From: Comamonas thiooxydans
GTDB taxonomy: Bacteria > Pseudomonadota > Gammaproteobacteria > Burkholderiales > Burkholderiaceae_C
Assembly: GCF_002157685.2 (NCBI RefSeq)
Contig: NZ_AP026738.1
Coordinates: forward strand, 3,596,001-3,660,000
Length of the DNA stretch: 64,000 bases
Reading direction: 5' to 3'
Shown here: positions 53,646 through 63,616 of the stretch, one piece after another
How positions within the stretch are numbered: the first letter of the stretch is position 1
Layout of the letters: each line of letters begins with the position of its first letter
Position numbers and translations under genes: made by a program
Notes under the pieces: generated by a model
The model's database searches: none
Seen by the model: only the letters and a program-made list of their open reading frames with translations
Told to the model about the DNA's origin: nothing

Positions 53646-54158
53646 TCGAACACCGCTCCTGAAAACTACCCAGTCTTCATTCAAAGCTGGACGTTTTTAT
53701 AACGTTCTCCAAACTGATATGGCTCAAGAATTCAAAAGAAAAAAGCGAACTCCTGTTGAGAGCTCCACCGTAAAAATTCGAAGCTGCTTGAATTCAAGCA
53801 TCTGTGTAATGCGTCTTGATCGTATCAATGACACTGAAAAAGAACGCTATTTATCTGCTGACTACTGAATATCACATTGCCATGCCGAACTAGCAAACGG
53901 ACGCTTCAAGATCAACCGACACACAGAATTTCGCAAATTTCGACGCCTCTGCAATGTGAACCAATGACAACAAATGAAACAAATCGCATATTGTTTGTAT
54001 ATTTGAGCTTGTATCCCTCAGTTTGCATGTTGATGGGACCCTGCACATTCCTCCTATCTGGAGTGTCTGGCTCCCTTGCGTGGATGGTGATGTCAGCCTA
54101 GGCCCGCGACAAGTGAAATGGCTTGTAGCGGCCTGCATCTAGCGTAGGAGCGCGTTCT
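53646..54158. other. Upstream region of GGDEF/EAL copy 2
   Basis: About 510 bp, AT-rich, no gene. From about 53805 it resembles the region before copy 1, ending in AGCGTAGGAGCGC before the start codon. This conserved stretch probably contains the shared promoter. Confidence 0.5.
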
Positions 54159-57100
54159 ATGGTGCGGAGGTCTAGTTTCGAGTCAAAGGTTGTCACAGCA
54201 TTTGGAACAGCCGCGCTGGTAGTGATCGCGATGGCACTATCGACGTGGGAAGTCGCAAATGATGCAGCCAAAGCCGCCCAAATGGTGACACATGCACACC
54301 AGTTGCTCAACAATATAGATCGCGTCAGAGGCTATTCTCTCCAATCTGAACTAACCACTCAAAATTTCCGCCTGACAGGTAATGCCGAGCATATTGCCGA
54401 GCGAAATGCAGCGATGGCTGAGCGAGAGCTTTCGCTGGAAAAAATACGTCAACTAACGATCGATAATCCAGATCAACAACGTCGCTGGACAGAGCTGCGT
54501 AAAGTCATTGACCAGCGCATGGCAGCTGCACGCCAAATTGAAAAATTGCGCAATACCCAAGGTCAGAAGGCAGCAAGTGCATTTGCTGCCGCAACTACGC
54601 TTGCATCCACGCGTTTGCGCACCTATGAATTGCTGAGCGAGATGGATACCGAGGCGCGCCTGCGACTCGCTCTCGAAGAGGCCGAGCACAAGCAAGCGCG
54701 TCATAAGCTGGTGATGGCTGGAGCATTGGTCGCTGTGGCTCTTATCTTGCTGTTGGGCTCCTCCTATCTTCTGATAAGACGTCAATTGCGCGAAACAGAC
54801 ACCAGTCAGCGTGCTCTGGCTGACAATGAAGAAAGCCTTGTGACTACCTTGCACTCGATCGGCGATGCAGTACTCGCAACAGACACTGAAGGGCGAATCA
54901 CTCGCATGAATTCAGTGGCCGAACAGCTCACAGGCTGGAGTATTAATGAAGCTCAAGGCCGCTCTATCGAGGAAGTATTCAATATCATTCATGAGCAGAC
55001 CCGCGAGCCTGCTCACATTCCTGTAGCAACGGTGCTAGCCACCGGGGAAGTGCAGGTACTTGCCGACTACACCTCAATCATTGCCAGAGATGGCACCGAA
55101 CGTCCAATCTCTGATAGCGCCGCCCCCATCCGCGATTCCAAAGGCCAACTACGAGGTGCGGTACTAGTCTTTCGGGACGTTACTCTGGAGCGAAAGGCAC
55201 AACGAATCATCCGTGAGCAAAACGCGTCACTTGAAGCCGACGTGCACCAACGCACTTTGCAATGGCATGAGATTCAAAGCCATTTGCACAACGTCATCAG
55301 CGCCGTTCCGGCGCTGATTGCCTACGTTAATGCACAACAGCACTACGAGTACGTCAACACTCAGTACCGGGAGTGCTTTGCACCTGACCGTGAAGACATC
55401 ACTGGTGAGTCGGTAAGAAAAATCCTCGGAGAGGAACGCTATGTTGTTGCCAATGATCTGATCGGCAAGGTCCTCGCAGGAGAGCCGCAAACATATGATT
55501 GGCAGCCCTTTCCGGGAGTTTGGCAGACTATTCAGTATGTTCCCAAACACCAAGCGGATGGAACGGTTGCTGGCTATTACGTATTGGGCACAGATATTAC
55601 TGAGCGCAAGCACTATGAAGAACGTATTCAGACGCTCAATGGGGAACTTGAACAACGAGTGCATGAGTTAGAGCATATTGGCCGCGGACTGCGAACCTTG
55701 AGCGCCGGTAATCGCACCATGCTACGTGCCAGCGAAGAACAGAGTCTGCTTGAAAACATGTGCCGAGCCATCGTGGCTGCAGGAGGCTATGGCATGGCTG
55801 CAGTCTGGTATTCGGGTGACGAGCCAGATCAACAACTACGTCCGATGGCCGAGTGCAATTATCCAGGCGGTATAGAAGCACTTCGCAGTCTAGGGCTCAT
55901 AGCAGCCGATACGGAGCTAGGCCAAAGTCTGACATCTAGCGCAATTCGCAGCGGCAAGGTTCAATTTGTCCGAGACATGCGCGTAGATTCCAACCATGTT
56001 CGATGGAGCGACAAGCTTGGTGAACTGAAATCAGGTGTATCTTGCCCTTTATTGGTTGAGGGCGAAGTCATTGGTGCGCTATCCATTTATGACACCGAAC
56101 CGAACGCGTTCGGCGAAGATGAAATCGCATTGCTGACCGAGTCAGCGGACGATTTAGCCTTTGGCATTTCCATTCTGCGTACACGCTCAGAACAACTACG
56201 TGTGCAAGCAGAGATGAATCATATGCTGCGCCATGATTCCTTGACTGGACTACCCAATTCGATTGAATTCAGGGAAATTCTGACTGCGAAAATTGAGGAA
56301 ATCTCTTCACATCCAGAACCAATCGCGGCTTTGCAATTCAATATTGAACGTCTTCGAGAAATCAACGAAGTGCTAGGTTTCTCTAATGGGGACCAGATTC
56401 TCAGAGACTTCGGAGAGCGCCTAAGGCAAAGCATTCCTGATTCTGCACATATTGCGCGTTTACGCGGAGACGAATTCGCAGTATTAGCGCCCACTCTGGA
56501 TAGAGGTTCTGCCGTAGCCTTGGCCGAAGAGTTGGAAAAAACCATTTCCCGCCCTTTTCCGATCGCAGATATTGAATTGGATGTCAGCGCAAGAGCCGGC
56601 ATAGCTTTGTTTCCCGAACACGGTACAACCGCCGACGAACTATTGCGTCAAATGGGAAAGGCCACCCATCAAGCCAAGGCCCGCGGATTGAGCCAGTGCG
56701 TATTTGACCCGTCGCATCAGAAAAATCAAGCGGGACGCTTGACCATGGCGGGGGAACTTCGGCGAGCCATTGCAGGCAACCAGTTGCGACTATTTTTACA
56801 GCCAAAAGTTGATTTTTCTTCCGGAAAAATCTGTGGAGCAGAGGCCTTGGTACGCTGGATGCATCCGCTTAAAGGACTAATTCCTCCCGGATTGTTTATC
56901 GACTTGGCTGAGCAAACAGGCCTGATCAAGCCTTTGACGGAGTGGGTCATTGTCGCAGCTCTTGATCTGCTGCAGAACTGGCAGGAAAAAGGTTGTGCTG
57001 TTCCTATTGCAATCAATCTCTCCGCGCGAAACTTCAGAGATGAACAGCTTTTCGCCAAGTATCGCCAATGGCATTCAGAGCGCTCTGTGTCAACCGGACT

Positions 57101-57536
57101 ATTGGAAATCGAGATTACGGAAAGCACCGTAATGGAGCATGCTGAATATGCTCTAAGAGCACTGAGTGAGATGAGCGATGCGGGGATTCCTCTTTATGTG
57201 GACGATTTTGGAACAGGGTACTCCTCATTGAGCTATCTACAAAAATTACCAGTAGATTACATCAAGATCGACCAGTCATTCGTTTCGGCAATGCATCGCG
57301 ACCGGGATTCTGCCACGATTGTGCGCTCCACCATTGATCTCGTGCATGATCTCGGACGGAAGACAGTTGCCGAAGGTGTGGAAACCAAAGAGCACTGGGA
57401 TCTGCTCAAAGATCTTGGCTGTGATATTGCACAAGGCTACTACATCGCCAAACCTATGCCTTCTAGCGATTTTCAGCAATGGGCCGAAGATTTCACAAAA
57501 TGCCAGCTACGGGATAAATCCTCCTTCTCCGGATAG
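54159..57536 (+). CDS. CHASE3-PAS-PAS-GAF-GGDEF-EAL membrane protein, copy 2
   Basis: 1125 residues, collinear with copy 1 over its whole length with about three of four residues identical by eye. TM1 about 11-29 and TM2 about 185-206 enclose a CHASE3-like sensor. The GGDEF motif is again RGDEF, while the EAL domain is complete (GAEALVRW, NLSARNF, TESTVME, DDFGTGYSSL, KIDQSF, AEGVE). Most differences lie in the sensor and PAS segments, so the two proteins may respond to different signals and both lower c-di-GMP. No frameshift. Confidence 0.9.
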   Translation: MVRRSSFESKVVTAFGTAALVVIAMALSTWEVANDAAKAAQMVTHAHQLLNNIDRVRGYSLQSELTTQNFRLTGNAEHIAERNAAMAERELSLEKIRQLTIDNPDQQRRWTELRKVIDQRMAAARQIEKLRNTQGQKAASAFAAATTLASTRLRTYELLSEMDTEARLRLALEEAEHKQARHKLVMAGALVAVALILLLGSSYLLIRRQLRETDTSQRALADNEESLVTTLHSIGDAVLATDTEGRITRMNSVAEQLTGWSINEAQGRSIEEVFNIIHEQTREPAHIPVATVLATGEVQVLADYTSIIARDGTERPISDSAAPIRDSKGQLRGAVLVFRDVTLERKAQRIIREQNASLEADVHQRTLQWHEIQSHLHNVISAVPALIAYVNAQQHYEYVNTQYRECFAPDREDITGESVRKILGEERYVVANDLIGKVLAGEPQTYDWQPFPGVWQTIQYVPKHQADGTVAGYYVLGTDITERKHYEERIQTLNGELEQRVHELEHIGRGLRTLSAGNRTMLRASEEQSLLENMCRAIVAAGGYGMAAVWYSGDEPDQQLRPMAECNYPGGIEALRSLGLIAADTELGQSLTSSAIRSGKVQFVRDMRVDSNHVRWSDKLGELKSGVSCPLLVEGEVIGALSIYDTEPNAFGEDEIALLTESADDLAFGISILRTRSEQLRVQAEMNHMLRHDSLTGLPNSIEFREILTAKIEEISSHPEPIAALQFNIERLREINEVLGFSNGDQILRDFGERLRQSIPDSAHIARLRGDEFAVLAPTLDRGSAVALAEELEKTISRPFPIADIELDVSARAGIALFPEHGTTADELLRQMGKATHQAKARGLSQCVFDPSHQKNQAGRLTMAGELRRAIAGNQLRLFLQPKVDFSSGKICGAEALVRWMHPLKGLIPPGLFIDLAEQTGLIKPLTEWVIVAALDLLQNWQEKGCAVPIAINLSARNFRDEQLFAKYRQWHSERSVSTGLLEIEITESTVMEHAEYALRALSEMSDAGIPLYVDDFGTGYSSLSYLQKLPVDYIKIDQSFVSAMHRDRDSATIVRSTIDLVHDLGRKTVAEGVETKEHWDLLKDLGCDIAQGYYIAKPMPSSDFQQWAEDFTKCQLRDKSSFSG

Positions 57537-58183
57537 CCAACTACATGAAATCACGCGCCTAGCAACAAAAAATAGACTCATAAATTTCATATTTACGCCT
57601 GAAATTTTATGCCAACAAATTCAAAAAACTCAGCCGGCAACTAATAGCCTATAGAGAGAAAAAATAATCCTGCGGTTACAAGGCTCTCTCCTTTCCCCCG
57701 CACTTCGCACATTCAGAGCTCAATACATTCTCACTGCCGACTTCGTACAATATTGCAATTCTTCAAATTTATAAGCATCAGGCATCTATTTGATTTAAAT
57801 GATATTCAAAGGGAAAAACCAAAAGCAATCGCAGGCCTTATAGATTCCGGCCTCGGACTGAGTTCCAAGCACACAAGAAGTGCTTCAAATGCGCTAAGCA
57901 AAAAAGCAAGCACGCCAGTGGCGCTATGCTGATCGCTATCGTCTATGAACTCAACTGGTCAGCGCAACACAATGACCACCTCTGGCTGTGGATTCAGCTG
58001 GTCAATGCAACACAATGAATGCCTCTGGCGCAACGAGTGTTGACATGAAGCAAAGACCGTGGATTCACTACACTGAAAATCCAAAGAGCCGCACTTTGTA
58101 CCCAAGCAGTCATTCCCCAACACCCGCTGTCAGTCCGACCTCGCTGTCCAATTCACTTACCTCGGACTACTACGCCAGCCACC
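57537..58183. other. Intergenic region, no gene
   Basis: About 650 bp, AT-rich in the first half. It holds a pair of imperfect direct repeats (next entry). No open frame with protein-like composition and no clear RNA structure. It marks the end of the accessory region. Confidence 0.5.
57955..58029 (+). repeat. Pair of 32-bp direct repeats
   Basis: CTGGTCA-GCAACACAATGA-CCTCTGGC occurs at 57955-57986 and 57998-58029 with five mismatches. A following GTGGATTCA also recurs at 57988 and 58059. Origin unknown. Confidence 0.6.
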
Positions 58184-58753
58184 ATGACACCTGACCAATA
58201 TCTTGCGCATTTGCATGCTGTGTATGCTGCATTCCAGCTACGCTTTCACCTCTTGCCGCCGGCCAGCGAACAGGATCTGGCCGCTTTGGCCGCCGCGCTG
58301 GGGCCTCTGGATACCAATCTTGCCGCATTCTGGTGCCTGACTGCAGGCAGCAGCACCGACAGCACCCAGCCCCTGTTTCAGCGGCCAGGCTTTGTGGATG
58401 CACTGGACCTTCTCATGCCACCGCAGGCCATGGCCCAGGCACTCCGCATGGAAAAGCGGGCCCAGCGCATGTGGGATCTGGCCGGGCCCGCATCCCAGGA
58501 TCCTCGCCTGAGCGGGTGCTGGTGGCACGCCGGCTGGCAGCCGTTTGCCAGCTTCTATGGCGACATCGTGCTAATGGTCGATCATCATCCCGGTCCTGAA
58601 GGACAGCGCGGCCAGATCATTGCCTATGTGCACGACCCCGACCAGATCTGCTGGATTGCCCCCAGCTTCTCAGCCTATCTTCAAGCGTCCGCCGACTCGA
58701 TTGACGATGACAGAGAAGAATTCTTGAATGGCCCACTGGACGAGCAAGAATAA
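58184..58753 (+). CDS. SMI1/KNR4 (SUKH) family protein
   Basis: 189 residues. RFHLLPPASEQDLAALAAALGPLDTNLAAFWCLTAGSS and WQPFASFYGDIVLMVDHHPGPEGQRGQIIAYVHDPDQICWIAPSF follow the SUKH pattern of Tyr/Phe-rich strands and a conserved G-D pair. Such proteins are often immunity proteins of polymorphic toxins, but also have housekeeping roles. No toxin gene is adjacent. It ends 13 bp before the convergent dioxygenase gene. Confidence 0.78.
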   Translation: MTPDQYLAHLHAVYAAFQLRFHLLPPASEQDLAALAAALGPLDTNLAAFWCLTAGSSTDSTQPLFQRPGFVDALDLLMPPQAMAQALRMEKRAQRMWDLAGPASQDPRLSGCWWHAGWQPFASFYGDIVLMVDHHPGPEGQRGQIIAYVHDPDQICWIAPSFSAYLQASADSIDDDREEFLNGPLDEQE

Positions 58754-58766
58754 GCGGAGCTCTGAG

Positions 58767-59627
58767 CTACGCCCCGGCCTGAAGGCAGTAACTGGACAGC
58801 GTGGCTGAGTCCATGAAGGCCTCTTCAAAGTAAACGCGGCGGGCCAGGTCCTGCTCGGCCGCCCCCACCACCACCATCAGCGGCAGCAGATGCTCCTCCC
58901 GCGGATGGGCCATACGCGCGCCGGGAGCCCGATCCCAATCGGCCAGCCGCTGGCTGCGCGCGGCAGGTGTCATCAGCATCAGCGTCTCGGCCAACCAATC
59001 GTCAAACAGCTTGGAAGGCGCCCGCCCTACGGGGCCGAAGCTACGCATATTGTGATAGCTGGAGCCGCTGCCAATGATGAGAACTCCCTCGTCGCGCAAC
59101 GGGGCCAGCGCACGGCCTACGGCCAGATGTTCTGCAGCGTGCAGATTGCTGCGCAGGCTGAGCTGAAGCACCGGCACATCGGCCTGCGGATAGATCACAG
59201 CCATGGGCACAAACATGCCATGGTCGTAGCCGCGCTGGTCATCAGCCCGCACGTCCTCTCCAGCCTGCGCCAGCAACTGCTGCACCCTGCCTGCCAGCTC
59301 AGACGAGCCGGGCGCACGGTAATGCAGGTTATAGGTCTGCGGCGGAAAGCCGCCATAGTCATACAGCATGCCAGGATGGGCGGCACTCTGCACGGTGAAA
59401 ACCGGCTCCTCCCAATGGGCGGAGATCAGCAACACGGCCCTGGGCCTGCGCGCCAGTTGACACGGAATATTGCGCAAGCCCTCAGCCATCAGCGCATGCC
59501 AGTCGTGCATCTCCGGCACCCAGGGCCAGGGGCCGGCGCCATGGCAGAGAAAGTACACGGGCATGCGAGCGCCTGCCTCTATTAGCCCGGAAACCGCCTG
59601 ACTGCCCAGGCCTTCACGCTCCTCCAT
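58767..59627 (-). CDS. DODA-type extradiol ring-cleaving dioxygenase
   Basis: About 286 residues. PVYFLCHGAGPWPW at the start, LISAHWEEPVFTVQ, DYGGFPPQTYNLHYRAPGS, DDQRGYDHGMFVPMAVIYPQADVPVLQLSL and GSGSSYHNMRSF are the class III extradiol (LigB/4,5-DOPA dioxygenase) signature, with His in CHGA, SAHWE, YDHG and others as metal ligands. Zinc or Fe(II) is used. Natural substrate unknown. GGGAG precedes the ATG at 59627; ATG 59642 and 59564 (MPVYF) are alternatives. Confidence 0.9.
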   Translation of the reverse strand: MEEREGLGSQAVSGLIEAGARMPVYFLCHGAGPWPWVPEMHDWHALMAEGLRNIPCQLARRPRAVLLISAHWEEPVFTVQSAAHPGMLYDYGGFPPQTYNLHYRAPGSSELAGRVQQLLAQAGEDVRADDQRGYDHGMFVPMAVIYPQADVPVLQLSLRSNLHAAEHLAVGRALAPLRDEGVLIIGSGSSYHNMRSFGPVGRAPSKLFDDWLAETLMLMTPAARSQRLADWDRAPGARMAHPREEHLLPLMVVVGAAEQDLARRVYFEEAFMDSATLSSYCLQAGA

Positions 59628-59731
59628 GCCAGTCTCTCCCATGCATCAATAGGTCATCAAAAACATAGCCGCCTGCACTTTCCGTATCAAGACTGGAGAC
59701 CTAAAACTCCTCATTCTTAGCAGACAGGCAT

Positions 59732-59757
59732 AAAAAAACCTCCTTGCGGAGGTTTTT
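59732..59757 (-). terminator. Terminator of sodB
   Basis: Arms AACCTCC/GGAGGTT with a TTGC loop, flanked by A7 and T5, so it works in both directions. It lies about 55 bp after sodB and upstream of the dioxygenase gene. Confidence 0.85.
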
Positions 59758-59812
59758 GCCAACGATCAGGTCCGAGCCGTGCAGCCGCAGACCTGATGCC
59801 GTATTGCCGTGA

Positions 59813-60400
59813 TCAGGCAGCGAAGTTGGCTTCGGCGAACTTCCAGTTCACCAGCTTTTCCAGGAAGGTTTCGACAAACTTGGGACGCAGGTTGCGGTAG
59901 TCGATGTAGTAAGCGTGTTCCCACACGTCCACGGTCAGCAGCGCCTTGTCGGCGGTGGTCAGGGGGGTACCGGCAGCGCCCATGTTGACGATGTCCACGG
60001 AACCGTCGGCCTTCTTCACCAGCCAGGTCCAGCCGGAACCGAAGTTCCCGGCAGCGGAAGCCACGAAAGCCTTCTTGAACTCGGCGTAGGAGCCCCACTT
60101 CTTGTTGATGGCATCAGCCAGAGCACCTGTAGGCTCTGCTCCGCCGTTGGGGGTCATGCAGTTCCAGAAGAAAGTGTGGTTCCAGATCTGGGCAGCGTTG
60201 TTGTAGATGCCGCCGGAAGACTTCTTGACGACTTCTTCCAGATCCATGTTTTCGAATTCGGTGCCCTTTTGCAGGTTGTTCAGGTTCACCACATAGGCGT
60301 TATGGTGCTTGCCATGGTGGAATTCCAGGGTTTCCTGGCTGTAACCGAACGGAGCCAGTGCATCGATAGCGTATGGCAGGGGGGGCAGAGTGCGTTCCAT
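59813..60400 (-). CDS. sodB: Superoxide dismutase, Fe type
   Basis: 195 residues. Metal ligands are His in [11 protein letters not shown] (about 27), His in [12 protein letters not shown] (about 74), and Asp and His in [13 protein letters not shown]. Gln in AAQIWNH and the GSGWTW context fit the iron type. It dismutates superoxide in the cytoplasm. The start [19 protein letters not shown] at 60400 follows GAGG; the frame extends to 60589 without homology. Confidence 0.96.
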   Translation of the reverse strand: MERTLPPLPYAIDALAPFGYSQETLEFHHGKHHNAYVVNLNNLQKGTEFENMDLEEVVKKSSGGIYNNAAQIWNHTFFWNCMTPNGGAEPTGALADAINKKWGSYAEFKKAFVASAAGNFGSGWTWLVKKADGSVDIVNMGAAGTPLTTADKALLTVDVWEHAYYIDYRNLRPKFVETFLEKLVNWKFAEANFAA

Positions 60401-60716
60401 GATGGTTTTCCTCGTGGTTGAAATTTTTGGGGGCCGTCCAGTGCCAAGGCGCCTGAGCGGTGACCGCTGTGCCGGCCGGCACATTGCTGTACTACAGACG
60501 TCAAGTATTGCACTAACCGAACCATTGTAGAAAGAACTGAGAGGCTGCGCGCCACTCATCAGGACTATTGCACACGCAGCCAAAAGCATCCGCTAACGGC
60601 TTACAGCGCATGAACACTGGCCCCTGATGCATTGCCTGCTCCGATTGCAAAAGAGTTCTGATGAAGAACCCGGTGCGCGTGCAGGTGTTTTGTGGCCAGC
60701 TTGTGGCTGGCGAGCC
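60401..60716. other. Intergenic region between sodB and xseA
   Basis: 316 bp with no gene; it should hold the sodB promoter on the minus strand. No obvious operator is visible. Confidence 0.5.
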
Positions 60717-62063
60717 TCAAAGCAGACGCGGCTGAGTGACCACCACATCCACCGACCCGTCCGACAACTGGGCCTTCAGCGCCGCTCCCGGCACGGCCTG
60801 TCCGACCCGGGTCACAGGCCTGCCCCGTTCATCCGTCAGCAAGGCATAGCCGCGCTGCAGCACCAGGCGAGGGTCCAACAACTGCAAGCGCAGGTCGATG
60901 CGATCGAGCTGCTGCTTTTGCTGCTCCAGACTGCGTCGGAGAATATTAGGCAAATTAGCCTGAAGTGCCTTCTGACTCTGCGATAAATGCTGCAATTTAA
61001 GTAGCATCGCATGGCGCAGCCGCTGTGCCTGCCGGCTGAGCTGCAGCTGGTTGCGCGCCAGTTGCTCGCTGGGCCGCCCCAAACGCTGTGCAGCGATATC
61101 CAGGCGCTGGGCCTGGCGGTCCAGCACACGCTGCACCGCGTTGTCCATACGGTCCTGGGCCAGAGCCAGCGCACCCAACCAGACCTCGCGCGGCTGGGCT
61201 GCCAGCTCGGCCGCAGCCGTGGGCGTGGGCGCGCGCAGGTCGGCGCAAAAATCGGCAATGGTGAAGTCGGTTTCGTGACCCACGCCGCTGATCAGCGGCA
61301 CCGGGCTTTGCACAATGGTGCGCGCCAGCTGTTCATCGTTGAAGGCCCACAGGTCTTCCAGCGAGCCGCCACCGCGCACCAGCAAGATGGTGTCAATCAC
61401 CGGCTGCCGCGCGGGGTCAGCAGGCAAATTGCCGCTTGGGCCTTGCCCGTCTCGCGCCAGCCGATACAGTTTTGACAATGCCTGCACCAGCGACTGCGGC
61501 GCCTGTGCGCCTTGCACCAAAGCCGGCACGATCACCACCGGAATATGTGGCACGCGACGGCGCAGCGCCGTCACCACATCGTGCAAGGCGGCCGCGCCCA
61601 GGGACGTGACCAAGCCGATGCCGCGCGGCAAGGGTGGCAGCGGCCTCTTGCGCGCAGGGTCGAACAGTCCCTCGGACTCCAGCTGGGCCTTGAGGCGCAA
61701 AAACTGCTCGAACAGTGCCCCCTGCCCGGCTCGCTGCATGCTCTCCACCACCAGTTGCAGATCGCCACGCTGCTCGTAGACACCTAGACGCCCTCTGACT
61801 TCGACCAACTCTCCATCACGCGGCGAGAAGCCGACCTGCTCGGCCGCACGACGGAACATGGCACAGCGAATCTGCCCGCTCGCGTCCTTGAGGTTGAAAT
61901 AGCAATGCCCGCTGGCAGCGCGCGAAAAGCCACTGAGCTCGCCACGCACCCCGACCGGATTGAAGCGCGCCTGCAAGGCATCGCCAATGGCGTGGCATAG
62001 CGCGCCAACTTCCCACACATGCGGCGTGGCTGCTGGGTTTGGACGTTCAAACATTGAATTCAT
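60717..62063 (-). CDS. xseA: Exodeoxyribonuclease VII large subunit
   Basis: 448 residues. An N-terminal OB fold (VRGELSGFSRAASGHCYFNLKDASGQIRCAMFRRAA) is followed by the catalytic domain with RPLPPLPRGIGLVTSLGAAALHDVVTALRRRVP and DTILLVRGGGSLEDLWAFNDEQLARTI, and by a long helical region. It degrades single-stranded DNA with XseB in repair. Complete, usual length. MNSMFERP has two close start codons; the first is used. It is upstream of sodB on the same strand but separated by 316 bp. Confidence 0.97.
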   Translation of the reverse strand: MNSMFERPNPAATPHVWEVGALCHAIGDALQARFNPVGVRGELSGFSRAASGHCYFNLKDASGQIRCAMFRRAAEQVGFSPRDGELVEVRGRLGVYEQRGDLQLVVESMQRAGQGALFEQFLRLKAQLESEGLFDPARKRPLPPLPRGIGLVTSLGAAALHDVVTALRRRVPHIPVVIVPALVQGAQAPQSLVQALSKLYRLARDGQGPSGNLPADPARQPVIDTILLVRGGGSLEDLWAFNDEQLARTIVQSPVPLISGVGHETDFTIADFCADLRAPTPTAAAELAAQPREVWLGALALAQDRMDNAVQRVLDRQAQRLDIAAQRLGRPSEQLARNQLQLSRQAQRLRHAMLLKLQHLSQSQKALQANLPNILRRSLEQQKQQLDRIDLRLQLLDPRLVLQRGYALLTDERGRPVTRVGQAVPGAALKAQLSDGSVDVVVTQPRLL

Positions 62064-62504
62064 GCGGTGTCAGCGAGGTCTTACGCGGGCCGGATTCTCC
62101 ACAGATGTCGGCGTCCAGCCCTGTCGGCGACAAAGCCGGAAAAATCCTAAACAGCGCATGAGGAACATCATCCATCTTATTGATTTAAAACAACTTATAA
62201 GGCTTCACACAGGTGTCAAACTCGTAACAAGCCTTTAAAGCGAAGCAGACAACCGCCCGGCATAGCAACTAGATCACAAAGTTATCCACAGATTTCTGTG
62301 ATATACGCGAAAGCATTCGCAAATAATCGCAAGCTCTTTGTGACTGCTCTGCCGCTCCAAGCTCCGTTCGCTTCAAGCGCTGCCGCACGATCTTGCTGTG
62401 CTGGCTCAAGCCTACCGTATGAGGCCTGTAAAAACGGGTCGCAGCGGCACGGCAGTGGGTCATAATCGTCGGCTGCAATTTCTGAACGACGAGGGAGAGC
62501 AACG
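62064..62504. other. Divergent intergenic region xseA-exbB
   Basis: 441 bp. It should hold both divergent promoters. One DnaA-box-like TTATCCACA occurs at 62282-62290, alone. GAGGGAGAG before position 62505 is the exbB ribosome-binding site. No gene seen. Confidence 0.5.
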
Positions 62505-63137
62505 TTGCTGTCGATCATACAAGCCGCAGGATGGCCTATCTGGCCTTTGATTGCCTGCTCGATTTTGGCCCTGGCCCTGATTTTTGAGCGCTTTGCCTCG
62601 CTGAAAGCCAGCAAGGTCGCGCCGACCAATCTGCTCAATGAAGCGATTTCGGTCTCCACCAAGCACCTGCCCAGCGCTGAAACCACCCAGCAACTGGCCC
62701 AAAGCTCGGTATTGGGTGAGGTTCTGGCCACTGGTCTGCGTACCCGCCAGGCACATCCCGAAAGCAGCGAGGAAGAGCTGCGCTCGGCCATGGAAGGCGC
62801 GGGCCGCGCCGCCGCCCACAAGCTGGAAAAATATTTGAGCGCCCTGGCCACCATTGCCTCGGCCGCGCCGCTGCTGGGCCTGTTGGGCACGGTGATCGGC
62901 ATGATCGAGATTTTCGGCTCCCAGCCCGGAGCCAGCTCCGGCGCCGGCAATCCCGCCCAACTCGCCCATGGCATCTCGATTGCGCTCTACAACACGGCAT
63001 TCGGCCTGATGGTGGCCATTCCGTCGCTGATCTTCTGGCGCTATTTCCGTGCCCGTGTGGACGGCTATCTGCTGGGCATGGAACTGGCGTCCGAGCAGTT
63101 TGTGCGCCATCTGGGTCGCCTCAAGCCTGCCAAGTAA
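62505..63137 (+). CDS. exbB: MotA/TolQ/ExbB proton channel family protein
   Basis: 210 residues. TM1 is WPIWPLIACSILALALIFERF. The conserved pair of helices LATIASAAPLLGLLGTVIGMIEIFG and GISIALYNTAFGLMVAIPSLIFWRYF carries the ExbB motif. With ExbD it powers TonB-dependent uptake through the proton gradient. The start is TTG at 62505 after GAGGGAGAG. Followed by exbD 19 bp later; no tonB in the window, so TolQ-like function cannot be excluded. Confidence 0.92.
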   Translation: MLSIIQAAGWPIWPLIACSILALALIFERFASLKASKVAPTNLLNEAISVSTKHLPSAETTQQLAQSSVLGEVLATGLRTRQAHPESSEEELRSAMEGAGRAAAHKLEKYLSALATIASAAPLLGLLGTVIGMIEIFGSQPGASSGAGNPAQLAHGISIALYNTAFGLMVAIPSLIFWRYFRARVDGYLLGMELASEQFVRHLGRLKPAK

Positions 63138-63156
63138 GAAGCGGAACGCATCCATC

Positions 63157-63588
63157 ATGAACTTCCGTCCTCGTCACCGCGATGAGCCCGAGATCAATCT
63201 GATCGCCTTCATCGACGTGCTGCTGGTGGTGCTGATCTTTTTGATGCTCTCCACCACTTACAGCAAGTTCACCGAGCTGCAGCTGACCTTGCCCGTGGCC
63301 GACACCGAGCAGCAACGTGATCGCCCCAAGGAAATCATCGTCGGCGTCTCCGCTGACGGCCGCTACTCCGTCAACAAGCAAGGCGTGGATGACCGCAGCG
63401 TCTCCTCTGTTGCCGCCGCCCTGTCCGGTGCGGCAACAGCGGGCAGTGACAGCGTGGTCATCATCAGTGCCGATGCCAACTCCCCGCACCAGTCGGTGGT
63501 GACCGTCATGGAAGCGGCCCGCCACGCGGGACTGTCGCAGATCACGTTTGCCACCCAGACCTCGGCCAGTGCAGGCAAGGCCAACTAG
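63157..63588 (+). CDS. exbD: ExbD/TolR family protein
   Basis: 143 residues. RDEPEINLIAFIDVLLVVLIFLML is the single membrane helix with the essential Asp. A periplasmic domain follows (IIVGVSADGRYSVNKQGVDD). Its partner is the preceding ExbB-like protein. The start at 63157 is the first in the conserved sequence; the longer upstream frame overlaps exbB. Confidence 0.92.
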   Translation: MNFRPRHRDEPEINLIAFIDVLLVVLIFLMLSTTYSKFTELQLTLPVADTEQQRDRPKEIIVGVSADGRYSVNKQGVDDRSVSSVAAALSGAATAGSDSVVIISADANSPHQSVVTVMEAARHAGLSQITFATQTSASAGKAN

Positions 63589-63616
63589 GAGCCCCTCGGG
63601 GAATGGGCAGCACATG

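Noticed and set aside
62282..62290. DnaA box TTATCCACA as part of a replication origin
   Set aside because: Single copy, no AT-rich unwinding element or neighbouring dnaA/dnaN/gidA genes.
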